A program made the translations under genes and the position numbers. Under the pieces are notes generated by a model that had not been told where the DNA came from, did no database searches, and was given only the letters and a program-made list of their open reading frames with translations. This document shows, one piece after another, positions 1 through 5,196 of a stretch of DNA of 9,890 nucleotides; position 1 is the stretch's first letter; each line of letters starts with the position of its first letter. Where the stretch lies: positions 1-9,890 of the forward strand of contig WALJ01000069.1 of the NCBI GenBank assembly GCA_015522885.1. The letters are read 5' to 3'. The DNA comes from Thermoplasmata archaeon. Lineage in GTDB: Archaea > Thermoplasmatota > Thermoplasmata > WALJ01.

Positions 1-1335
1 AGTTTCGGATTCCACCGATGCGCCCTTGTTTATAACGCCGTGCTTCCAGTCGAAGGACTCACATACAGGCGGCCATGTGTCGGCATCCCTTCCTCCGAAT
101 ATCATTCCGCTCAGCCTGGCACCCTCACTTGCCTGTATAACTCCTTTATCGAGATTCTCGAAGTCCTCTATTCTGACGGTGAACCTCGCGTTCTTGTGGC
201 TCGGCGGTATCTCGTTGCCTTCCGAATCCTTCTTTCCCTTCCACCACTCGCCGCTGTGGTTCTCGCCTTCTTCGGGAATCTCGCCGGGCATACCGGTCCA
301 GTAGGGAATTCCGTCCTTTATGAGTATGTTGGAGAATATGACCTCGCTGTCGGAGTGCAGGGCCTTCCATATCTCCGGGTCATCCTCGGGATTTATGCCC
401 TGTATTATGCCGAAAACACCGTTTTCCACGTTAACAGCCCTTGCCTCGCCGTCTATGTCCCTTATGAACGAGAGGTCATCTCCGACGAGCCTTTCGCCCC
501 CGACCATGCAGGTGGATGTCTTGCCGCACATCGAGGGGAATGCGCCGGTGAAATAGCTCACCCTTCCGTTCGGCCCGTTCACGCCCATGAGGAACATGTG
601 CTCCGAGAGCCAGTTCTCCCTCGCCGCCTTCGCTATCGTCAGGCGGAACGCGGGCTTTTTCAGGCCTATGGTGTTCCCACCGTACTGAGTGTTCAGCGTG
701 TAGACGATTTCATCTTCGAGGTCTATGTATATCCTCCTTTTGTCCAGATTTTTCGATGTGCTTCTTTCGTCCAGCTCTCCTTCGGAATGCACGAACTTGA
801 AGAAGTCCGCATTTTCACCCAGCCTTCTGAACTCATCATAGGCCGTGCGGTAAAGCATGTGCTCGCTGTGCGCGACATAGGGAGAATCGGTTATCTGAAC
901 CCCGAGTATGCTGAACGGCGATTCCTTCGGGCCCAAGGAAAAGAAGGCCACTATCATCTCCCGTCCCCTCATCATGCCTTTCATCAGTTCGTGAATCTCT
1001 TCCAGACCCTTGTTTCTGTCCTTTGTCCTTATGAACGGTATTTTTTCGCCGTTCTCGGTGAGTATGGCCGTGCGCTCCTTGTCCCTTGCTTGGTCGTAGT
1101 AATTGTCGAAATGCACCGTATGGTTCTCATGGTCGTTGAGCCTGTGTTCCTCGCCCTCTTTCAGCGCTCTCTGCCTTATGTGCTCGTAATCCTCCTTCGA
1201 GTCCGTGCAGACGAATACGCTGGCCGGCTCCATGAGTTCCGCATACTTTCTCACGAATTCCGTTATTCTCGGGTTGTTCAGCGCTTCGAGCTTGGAGCGC
1301 TCCTTTTCACCTATAATCTCATCGAATTGCGGCAT
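1..1335 (-). CDS. pckG: Phosphoenolpyruvate carboxykinase (GTP), C-terminus cut by window edge
   Basis: The enzyme interconverts oxaloacetate plus GTP with phosphoenolpyruvate, CO2 and GDP in the cytosol, linking the citrate cycle to gluconeogenesis. The 445 visible residues carry the hallmarks of the GTP-type family. These are YGGN (218-221) followed by GLKKPAFRL, the P-loop-like kinase-1 motif FPSMCGKTS (266-274) with the family cysteine C270 and K272, the kinase-2 metal site GDDLSF (285-290), HKNARFT (380-386) in place of the usual HPNSRFT, and FGGRDADTWPPV (413-424). The start is ATG at 1335, with GGTG about 4 bases upstream. Full-length archaeal homologues have roughly 600-625 residues, so about 170 are missing beyond base 1. 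The gene is divergent from the HTH regulator gene; the 124-base gap must hold both promoters. No frameshift is seen. Identification is secure; the long rightward frame opposite it is an antisense shadow. Confidence 0.95.
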   Translation of the reverse strand, partial: MPQFDEIIGEKERSKLEALNNPRITEFVRKYAELMEPASVFVCTDSKEDYEHIRQRALKEGEEHRLNDHENHTVHFDNYYDQARDKERTAILTENGEKIPFIRTKDRNKGLEEIHELMKGMMRGREMIVAFFSLGPKESPFSILGVQITDSPYVAHSEHMLYRTAYDEFRRLGENADFFKFVHSEGELDERSTSKNLDKRRIYIDLEDEIVYTLNTQYGGNTIGLKKPAFRLTIAKAARENWLSEHMFLMGVNGPNGRVSYFTGAFPSMCGKTSTCMVGGERLVGDDLSFIRDIDGEARAVNVENGVFGIIQGINPEDDPEIWKALHSDSEVIFSNILIKDGIPYWTGMPGEIPEEGENHSGEWWKGKKDSEGNEIPPSHKNARFTVRIEDFENLDKGVIQASEGARLSGMIFGGRDADTWPPVCESFDWKHGVINKGASVESET

Positions 1336-1459
1336 GATTTCACCGTTTGTGGGATTGCGTGGAGAGTAAAAAGTTTTGGGCGAAATAATTTCCGTACTCT
1401 ACAGATGCTGAAGTGCGTCGAAAACTACTTATAGAAGAACAGGCATACAAAATATTGTT
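1336..1459. promoter_or_regulatory. Divergent promoter region between pckG and the HTH regulator gene
   Basis: This is a 124-base AT-rich intergenic space between two divergent genes. Rightward, a TATA box (CTTATAG, 1428-1434) preceded by an A-rich BRE-like stretch lies about 28 bases before the ATG at 1460, the archaeal spacing for a leaderless message. Leftward, candidate AT-rich boxes lie near 1384-1390 and 1369-1376, but neither is a strong consensus. The GGTG just before the pckG start suggests a short leader. The CTTATAG box is also TATA-like on the minus strand (CTATAAG), so it could serve both directions. Confidence 0.55.
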
Positions 1460-2401
1460 ATGGACAAATGGAAACTCGTGGAAGAAGCAAGGAACCTGCT
1501 GTCGAAGGCCGGGTTCTATGTCTCCAGAATGCATCGGCTTAAAAGAATAAGCTTTGATATAGTGGCAAGAAGAGACAGTACTCTCCTGATAATAAAGGTC
1601 CTTCAGAATGTGGATGCTCTCACGCATGAAAACACCGAAGAGATGAAGCTACTTTCTGATGTGCTTGAGGGAGCGCCTCTTGTAATTGCGGAAAAAAGCA
1701 GTGCGGGAGCTCTCGAAGACGGCGTGATTTACAGCAGAATGGGCGTCCCGATAATCTCCTACGGCACACTTGAAGAGTATCTCAAAGAGGGCGAGGCTCC
1801 TCTGATTTTCGCTGCACCCGGCGGTTTTTACACAAAGATTGACGGAGAACTTCTTGCCAGAGCCAGAGCCGAAAGAGGGATTTCCTTGGGAGAGCTTGCA
1901 TCCATCGCAGGGGTTTCCAGAAAAGCCATACAGATGTATGAGGAGGGTATGAGCGCCGAGGTCAGGGTGGCCATATCTCTGGAGGAGTTCCTTCGGATAC
2001 CTCTGATAGAGCCTCTGGACCCTTTCGCATACAGCAACGAAGAAAGAAGAGATCTGGAAGACTTGGAGATAATGGACGAGTTTGACCGAAAGGTCATCGA
2101 ATTCCTCGATTTGCTCGGTTACAATGTCTTTCCAACTATAAAATGCCCGTTCGACGCTCTTACGGAAAGAGAAAGAGAGGTCCTTCTTACGAACATGGGC
2201 GAGTACAACAGAACCATGGTGAAAAGAGCCGAGATTGTGAAAGAGGTTTCCGATATAGCGGAACAGGATGCTGTCATATTCATAAGAAAAGAGGTGAAAC
2301 GGAAAGAAATCATGGGGGTGCCCGTAATCACTATGGAAGAGCTGAAAAAAGCTTCGTTCGAGGAGCTCATGCTTCTTATACAGGAAAGGAAAAAGGAATG
2401 A
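1460..2401 (+). CDS. Archaeal XRE-type HTH transcriptional regulator (COG1395-like)
   Basis: A 313-residue protein whose layout matches the archaeal 'putative HTH-type transcriptional regulatory protein' family. Residues 1-125 form an alpha/beta domain. FDIVARRDSTLLIIKV (32-47) has the D...x-K spacing of restriction-endonuclease-like folds, with the acidic residue of the E-x-K pair replaced. Residues 131-163 form a clear XRE/Cro-type helix-turn-helix (LLARARAERGISLGELA then GVSRKAIQMYEEG). The C-terminal half (190-313) is a second alpha/beta domain ending in a charged helix. The ATG at 1460 lies about 28 bases after a TATA box, so translation is probably leaderless. The next gene starts inside the stop codon, so the two are co-transcribed. 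The family is widespread in archaea with unknown targets; control of pckG is only suggested by position. The HTH assignment is firm, the physiological role unknown. Confidence 0.85.
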   Translation: MDKWKLVEEARNLLSKAGFYVSRMHRLKRISFDIVARRDSTLLIIKVLQNVDALTHENTEEMKLLSDVLEGAPLVIAEKSSAGALEDGVIYSRMGVPIISYGTLEEYLKEGEAPLIFAAPGGFYTKIDGELLARARAERGISLGELASIAGVSRKAIQMYEEGMSAEVRVAISLEEFLRIPLIEPLDPFAYSNEERRDLEDLEIMDEFDRKVIEFLDLLGYNVFPTIKCPFDALTEREREVLLTNMGEYNRTMVKRAEIVKEVSDIAEQDAVIFIRKEVKRKEIMGVPVITMEELKKASFEELMLLIQERKKE

Positions 2402-3015
2402 AAGTGATAAAAAAGGAGAATATCGTTATTCTGGGGGCCATAAAAGGTCTGGTTTCAGAGGGAGAGGGCATTAAAAGAGAAATACAAAAACTTATGCCAG
2501 AGAAGAGCGCCATCTCCATTTCCCCCGAGGAACTCAAGGGACTGAGGGAATACATAGAAAAGGGTGAGTTCGAATTCTCACTCTATGGTTATGAAGAAGC
2601 GTATCTCGCTAACCTGAAGAACTTTGATGAGGTGCGGGCACCGGCGCCGTCGTATGTCGAGACCGTCAAGATAACGAAAGAGATTGGTATACCCCTCATC
2701 CCTCTTGACATGGATGATGATGCCTTCGCCGATGTGTATATCTCGAATGTTTCGAAGAAGGACTTTATCTCTCATATGATGAGGGAAAGAAGAGCGGAGA
2801 GGAAAGCTTTCAAGGTGGAAAATGTCGAGGATTTCGTAATCAAATGGGACCGTTACATAAACAAATCCAAGGGTCTCATGGCCGTAGAAAGGGTCAGAGA
2901 GGATTACATGGCGAAGAAGCTGATTGATATATCCAAAAACACCCGCTCTCTGGTAGCGGTGATAGACTTCGAGAGGACGGACGGAGTGCTGAAGAGGATG
3001 GCAAAGTATTTATGA
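2398..3015 (+). CDS. Hypothetical protein, possibly TraB/TIKI-like
   Basis: A 205-residue soluble protein with no signal peptide or membrane segment. The chosen ATG (2398) overlaps the upstream TGA as ATGA, with GGAAAAAGGA just before it acting as ribosome binding site; this is translational coupling with the HTH regulator. The frame stays open further upstream, but that part only shadows the regulator gene. The order of elements is weakly reminiscent of TraB/TIKI-type proteins: an N-terminal hydrophobic strand (IVILGAIKGL, 9-18), an acidic middle, then ERVREDYMAKKL (164-175) followed by SLVAVIDF (184-191), where TraB proteins have an 'ERDxxMA...vVAVVGAGH' region. The histidine of that motif is absent, so catalytic activity is doubtful. 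The family call is a tentative resemblance; the gene itself is secure because of the tight overlap and codon pattern. Confidence 0.75.
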   Translation: MKVIKKENIVILGAIKGLVSEGEGIKREIQKLMPEKSAISISPEELKGLREYIEKGEFEFSLYGYEEAYLANLKNFDEVRAPAPSYVETVKITKEIGIPLIPLDMDDDAFADVYISNVSKKDFISHMMRERRAERKAFKVENVEDFVIKWDRYINKSKGLMAVERVREDYMAKKLIDISKNTRSLVAVIDFERTDGVLKRMAKYL

Positions 3016-3020
3016 TAAAA

Positions 3021-3028
3021 GTTTATAA
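3021..3028 (+). promoter_or_regulatory. TATA box of the 60-residue ORF
   Basis: TTTATA (3022-3027) after AAAAG is centred about 19 bases before the ATG at 3044. It lies just past the stop of the preceding gene. Spacing is slightly short for a strictly leaderless start; the overlapping GATAAAA could be the effective element. Confidence 0.45.
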
Positions 3029-3043
3029 GAAGGCTGGAACACT

Positions 3044-3226
3044 ATGGAAAAAAAGGAAGTACTTCTGCCGGTTGACCGAAACGACCCGAGCATAACGCTT
3101 GCAGATATCCTCAGGAAAATCGAGGAGTTTCAGGAGAAATACCCTGATATGGACATTTTCTGGGACGGGGACGAGTATGCCATATGCGGCAGGAAGAAAA
3201 AAGCTGTTCAGGACACTCTTTTTTAA
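3044..3226 (+). CDS. Small acidic hypothetical protein (60 aa)
   Basis: The 60-residue product starts with a short strand (KEVLLPVD), continues with an amphipathic helix (TLADILRKIEEFQEKY, 18-33), and ends in DMDIFWDGDEYAICGRKKK. The two-strand pattern 'DIFWDGDEYAICG' with its invariant-looking W, D and G residues reads as real protein. A TATA box about 19 bases upstream and the absence of a long leader fit a leaderless archaeal gene. There are no cysteine pairs for zinc and no membrane segment. It is probably a compact alpha/beta domain of unknown function. Its stop overlaps the stop of the convergent nuclease gene by 4 bases, and a T-run follows as terminator. I do not recognise the family. 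An independent existence rather than chance is supported by promoter and composition only. Confidence 0.65.
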   Translation: MEKKEVLLPVDRNDPSITLADILRKIEEFQEKYPDMDIFWDGDEYAICGRKKKAVQDTLF

Positions 3227-3233
3227 ATTTTTT
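3219..3233 (+). terminator. Poly-U terminator of the rightward operon
   Basis: Two six-T runs separated by AAA (3219-3224 and 3228-3233) span the stop codon of the 60-residue ORF. Archaeal RNA polymerase terminates at such U-runs without needing a hairpin. In the opposite direction, A6 at 3197-3202 gives a U6 run just after the end of the convergent nuclease gene. Confidence 0.5.
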
Positions 3234-3984
3234 CGAATTCTGAACCGTCTAGTATGAGAACGTCTTTCGGCATATTCTTTATTTTCACATATCCATACCA
3301 GTACACCGCAGCACCCGGCCCGAATATCCTCACATAGTGTTTGAACTGTTTGTTACATGCTCGTTTAATCTCTTCCGGGTCTCCGAAAAGAGCCTTGGAA
3401 TCGAGCCATATAACCTTTTTGTCCAATATTTTTGCGGGCTTCGAAAGCAGGGCATCGGGAGTCTTTATTCCTTCGCCTCTTTTCATCTCTTCTTCCTTCG
3501 TGTATATCCATCCTTTGGAATCGAGCCATCTAAATAGTCTATCCTCTCCTTTCTTTCCCCTGCTGATCTGCTCTTTGTGAGCTTCGGGGGAATAGAGATA
3601 ATCGACTTCCATAGCTTCTCTTATCTCCTTTTCCATCCTTTCGTTATCCACGATTGCGGGATTCTTGACTATCTTTTTCGTCTTTTTCTTGGAAATTTCC
3701 ATGGCTGCGAGGAGTATATGTATCAGAAGAACAGGAGAGAATCTCTCATCCTCCGCTATTTCGACTATCGTTTTCCCGGAGTTCCATTTCCAAAGGAGTT
3801 CTTCCCTTTTACCGAAAATTTTCCCGTGAAGCCTTATCATCCTTCTAGTCTCTTTCTGGAAGAAGATTATACGCAGTGTTTCAAAATCTCTGCCGGTCTC
3901 CTCGGAAACTCTTTTCACATCTTCTATGGAATTCAGATTTTTTATCGCTTTCTTGTATTCTGAAATACTCCACGCAGAGCACAC
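3223..3984 (-). CDS. CDIN1/C15orf41-like TPD-motif PD-(D/E)XK nuclease
   Basis: A 253-residue protein matching the family of human CDIN1 (C15orf41), defined by a TPD motif. The N-terminal half (1-100) is helical with two HTH-like segments (for example TIVEIAEDERFSPVLLIHILLA, 72-93, quoted in part: TIVEIAEDERFSP). The C-terminal half is the nuclease: RGKKGEDRL (142-150, E147), KTPDALL (174-180, D177), VIWLDSKALFGD (191-202, D195 and K197 as the D-x-K pair), Q213 in NKQFKHY, and FGPGAAVYWYGY (221-232). Human CDIN1 has about 280 residues, so this looks full-length. The start is GTG at 3984, because a TATA box centred about 26 bases upstream places the transcript start on it; an ATG nearer the box is in a different frame and soon stops. 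Substrate is unknown; DNA or RNA cleavage is inferred from motifs. Confidence 0.85.
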   Translation of the reverse strand: MCSAWSISEYKKAIKNLNSIEDVKRVSEETGRDFETLRIIFFQKETRRMIRLHGKIFGKREELLWKWNSGKTIVEIAEDERFSPVLLIHILLAAMEISKKKTKKIVKNPAIVDNERMEKEIREAMEVDYLYSPEAHKEQISRGKKGEDRLFRWLDSKGWIYTKEEEMKRGEGIKTPDALLSKPAKILDKKVIWLDSKALFGDPEEIKRACNKQFKHYVRIFGPGAAVYWYGYVKIKNMPKDVLILDGSEFEKI

Positions 3985-4002
3985 GGCAGCAGATAGTCTT
4001 CC

Positions 4003-4012
4003 ATATTATAAA
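4003..4012 (-). promoter_or_regulatory. TATA box of the TPD nuclease gene
   Basis: Minus-strand TTTATAATAT preceded by AAAACA (BRE-like) is centred about 25 bases before the GTG at 3984. This predicts a leaderless message and decides the start codon. Confidence 0.65.
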
Positions 4013-4100
4013 TGTTTTGATTTCATTGTCTGGCTAGGTTTTTATAGTCCGAGACATAACCTTCTAAACTAATGAGGTCTCCGAGTATATTTATATAAAA
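4013..4100. other. Short AT-rich intergenic spacer, no gene seen
   Basis: This separates two leftward genes. It holds further TATA-like stretches (TTTTTATAG near 4039-4047 and ATATTTATATAAAA near 4085-4100). Either could start transcription in one or the other direction. A 5-bp GAGAC/GTCTC inverted repeat lies between them. No open frame of useful length and no tRNA or C/D box signature was found. Confidence 0.4.
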
Positions 4101-4481
4101 CTATTTCACTCTGAGAGTTCTTTTCTTCTCTTCCAACCTCTGCTCGTATTCCTTTCCGAGATACCATGCTATCTCCTCGAGATCCGAGAGATTTTTGGTG
4201 AATTTCGACCTGCTGTTCGTCTTCATGAGCCGCTCGAATTTCTTCTTCTTTTTCACCACATCGTAAAAGTACCAGCCGCCTATCATCAGACCGAAGGCCG
4301 AAAGGAGCATTATCCAGTAGTTCCAGTTTCCGGGAGCCATTGCAATGTCTTTCATAAAACCGGGTACTGCATCCCGAAAGAAAACATATACGGAGGAAAT
4401 CACGATTCCTACTATGCTCAGTGCGAATATGCTTCCTGCGACTATCAGCATCTTTTCCTGAATCTTTCTGACGAAGCTCAT
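4101..4481 (-). CDS. Small two-helix membrane protein, hypothetical
   Basis: A 126-residue product from ATG at 4481. Two hydrophobic segments, MLIVAGSIFALSIVGIVISS (11-30, continuing to about 35) and the stretch around WIMLLSAFGLMIGGWYFYDVV (about 56-76), are joined by a short loop. They are followed by a cytosolic-type tail rich in K, R and E (KKKKKFERLMKTNSRSKF). By the positive-inside rule both termini face the cytoplasm. GGGTGG about 10 bases upstream serves as ribosome binding site, and a TATA box (ATAAATATT on the minus strand, about 4511-4519) would start a 9-base leader. An in-frame TTG at 4511 would add 10 residues but lies on the TATA box, so it is rejected. No family recognised; the helical tail might bind a partner or nucleic acid, which is inference. 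Confidence 0.75.
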   Translation of the reverse strand: MSFVRKIQEKMLIVAGSIFALSIVGIVISSVYVFFRDAVPGFMKDIAMAPGNWNYWIMLLSAFGLMIGGWYFYDVVKKKKKFERLMKTNSRSKFTKNLSDLEEIAWYLGKEYEQRLEEKKRTLRVK

Positions 4482-4510
4482 GTTTTCACATCCACCCGAT
4501 ACAACATGCA

Positions 4511-4519
4511 ATATTTATG
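4511..4519 (-). promoter_or_regulatory. TATA box of the small membrane protein gene
   Basis: Minus-strand ATAAATATT lies about 34 bases before ATG 4481. With a transcript start near 4490 it gives a short leader and rules out the TTG at 4511 as the start. Confidence 0.5.
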
Positions 4520-4567
4520 ATTTAGGTATGGCTGGGCTTCATCCCGAAAGTTTGGTACTGTCCCAAT

Positions 4568-4814
4568 TTATACCGCAAAATGATGGACCAAGAAATCCTG
4601 CCATGTCCACAAATGGTTCGTTAACCCTTCCATCATTGCAGGTGAGGTGTTTCTCTTGAATTCGTTCATGAAATCCCAGTAGAATTGGAAGAGATGCAGA
4701 TGGGCTTCCAGTCTGCTCTTCTTTTCGGAGAAGCATTTTGTCTTTCGGACCAGCCTGCCGTTCCTTTCTCATCTTCGGGCTTCCTTCGGAAGTCCTCTGC
4801 TCAGAGGTGTAACT
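4568..4814 (-). pseudogene. Transposase C-terminal remnant (DDE type), frameshifted
   Basis: On the minus strand, bases 4768 to 4568 encode 66 residues that read like the end of a DDE transposase. The segments are NGRLVRKTKCFSEKKSRLEA, then LHLFQFYWDFMNEFKRN, then TSPAMMEGLTNHLWTWQDF, and a stop. This order (RLVRKT, a FSKK-like stretch, an aromatic helix, 'TPAMAAGLTDHxWTW') is the usual end of several archaeal IS transposases. A TGA at 4769-4771 interrupts the frame. A neighbouring frame continues the similarity weakly with YTSEQRTS near 4814, indicating at least one indel. Nothing recognisable of the catalytic core is left further upstream. GGTACTGTCCCAATTTATAC at 4553 onward, just outside the stop, may be one terminal repeat; no matching partner was found. 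IS family left unassigned; the remnant is certainly non-functional. Confidence 0.65.
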
Positions 4815-4850
4815 CCTCGCACGGTGTCTTTCTTTGTAAAGATTGCGTTT

Positions 4851-5112
4851 AGTGGGCTGAAAGCCCACTGTTCCTTTTCCCGGGTTTTCCGAGGCCTGAA
4901 AGGCCGTTGGGAAAAAGCCGCTTTGGAGCTCCGGCCAGTATAGTGAAAAGTAAAGACACTGGCCTTTTGGTAAAAAGGCCGTGCCTCGCCTATCGGCTCG
5001 GAAGAGCCCGAATGGGCCTGGCAGAGTTCGGGGTTCTGTGTCGAAAAAGTGTCAGGGTTCGAGCACACCCTGTTTACTGGCTCATGCTTGTTTTTAAGAT
5101 GGAACCCCGAGG
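4851..5112 (+). ncRNA. Candidate structured RNA or palindromic element (hairpin cluster)
   Basis: About 260 bases are densely packed with inverted repeats and richer in G+C than the flanking AT-rich DNA. Perfect stems include: 4851-4858/4862-4869 (8 bp, loop GAA); 4893-4897/4901-4905 (5 bp, loop GAA) enclosed by 4885-4890/4910-4915; 4933-4939/4958-4964 (7 bp); 4961-4968/4973-4980 (8 bp, loop GGTA); 4995-4999/5004-5008 (5 bp, GNRA loop GGAA); 5053-5058/5067-5072 (6 bp); and a long-range 9 bp stem 5028-5036/5102-5110 enclosing the last hairpin. Purine-rich GAA, UGAAA and GGAA loops occur on the plus strand, which is why I favour that strand. I tested it against the RNase P, SRP and group II intron domain V signatures and found none. 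No reading frame resembles a protein. It lies between a transposase remnant and an ATPase gene, so it could equally be part of a decayed mobile element. Confidence 0.45.
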
Positions 5113-5120
5113 ATAAAACA

Positions 5121-5130
5121 GCATATTTAT
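5121..5130 (+). promoter_or_regulatory. TATA box of the ATPase gene
   Basis: CATATTTATC preceded by AAAACAG is the best TATA-like box. It would start a message near 5152 with a leader of about 45 bases, consistent with the Shine-Dalgarno sequence found before the ATG. Confidence 0.45.
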
Positions 5131-5180
5131 CGGAGATGAAAGAGAAAAATTCATTATTTCACTCTCAAAAACATAAATTG

Positions 5181-5188
5181 AAGGAGGT
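5181..5188 (+). promoter_or_regulatory. Strong Shine-Dalgarno sequence deciding the ATPase start
   Basis: AAGGAGGT ends about 8-9 bases before ATG 5197. The in-frame TTG at 5188 overlaps this site, so it is not the start. Most other genes here appear leaderless, so this site is unusual for the window. Confidence 0.8.
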
Positions 5189-5196
5189 TGGATAAC

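Noticed and set aside
40..1434. 464-residue rightward open frame
   Set aside because: It is the antisense shadow of pckG, whose minus-strand translation carries all family motifs; the rightward product is not protein-like.
4370..4550. 11-base direct repeat CATCCCGAAAG (about 4370 and 4540)
   Set aside because: Short, one copy lies inside the membrane protein gene and no target-site duplication pattern fits; probably chance.
4539..4868. 109-residue minus-strand open frame
   Set aside because: It overlaps the transposase remnant in another frame; only the 66-residue frame beside it reads as transposase.
4769..5068. 99-residue minus-strand open frame across the hairpin region
   Set aside because: No family resemblance, proline/serine/arginine-rich composition typical of a chance frame, no ribosome binding site, and inverted repeats explain the sequence better.
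5051..5073. tRNA T-arm look-alike (GGGTTCGAGC)
   Set aside because: The stem pairs as CAGGGT/ACCCTG with an 8-base loop, not a 5-bp stem with a 7-base loop, and no acceptor, D or anticodon arm is present.
4553..5110. Terminal inverted repeats of a complete IS element
   Set aside because: GGTACTGTCCCAATTT at the left has no convincing inverted partner near 5100; the best alignment (GGTTCCATCTTAAAA on the minus strand) matches too few positions.
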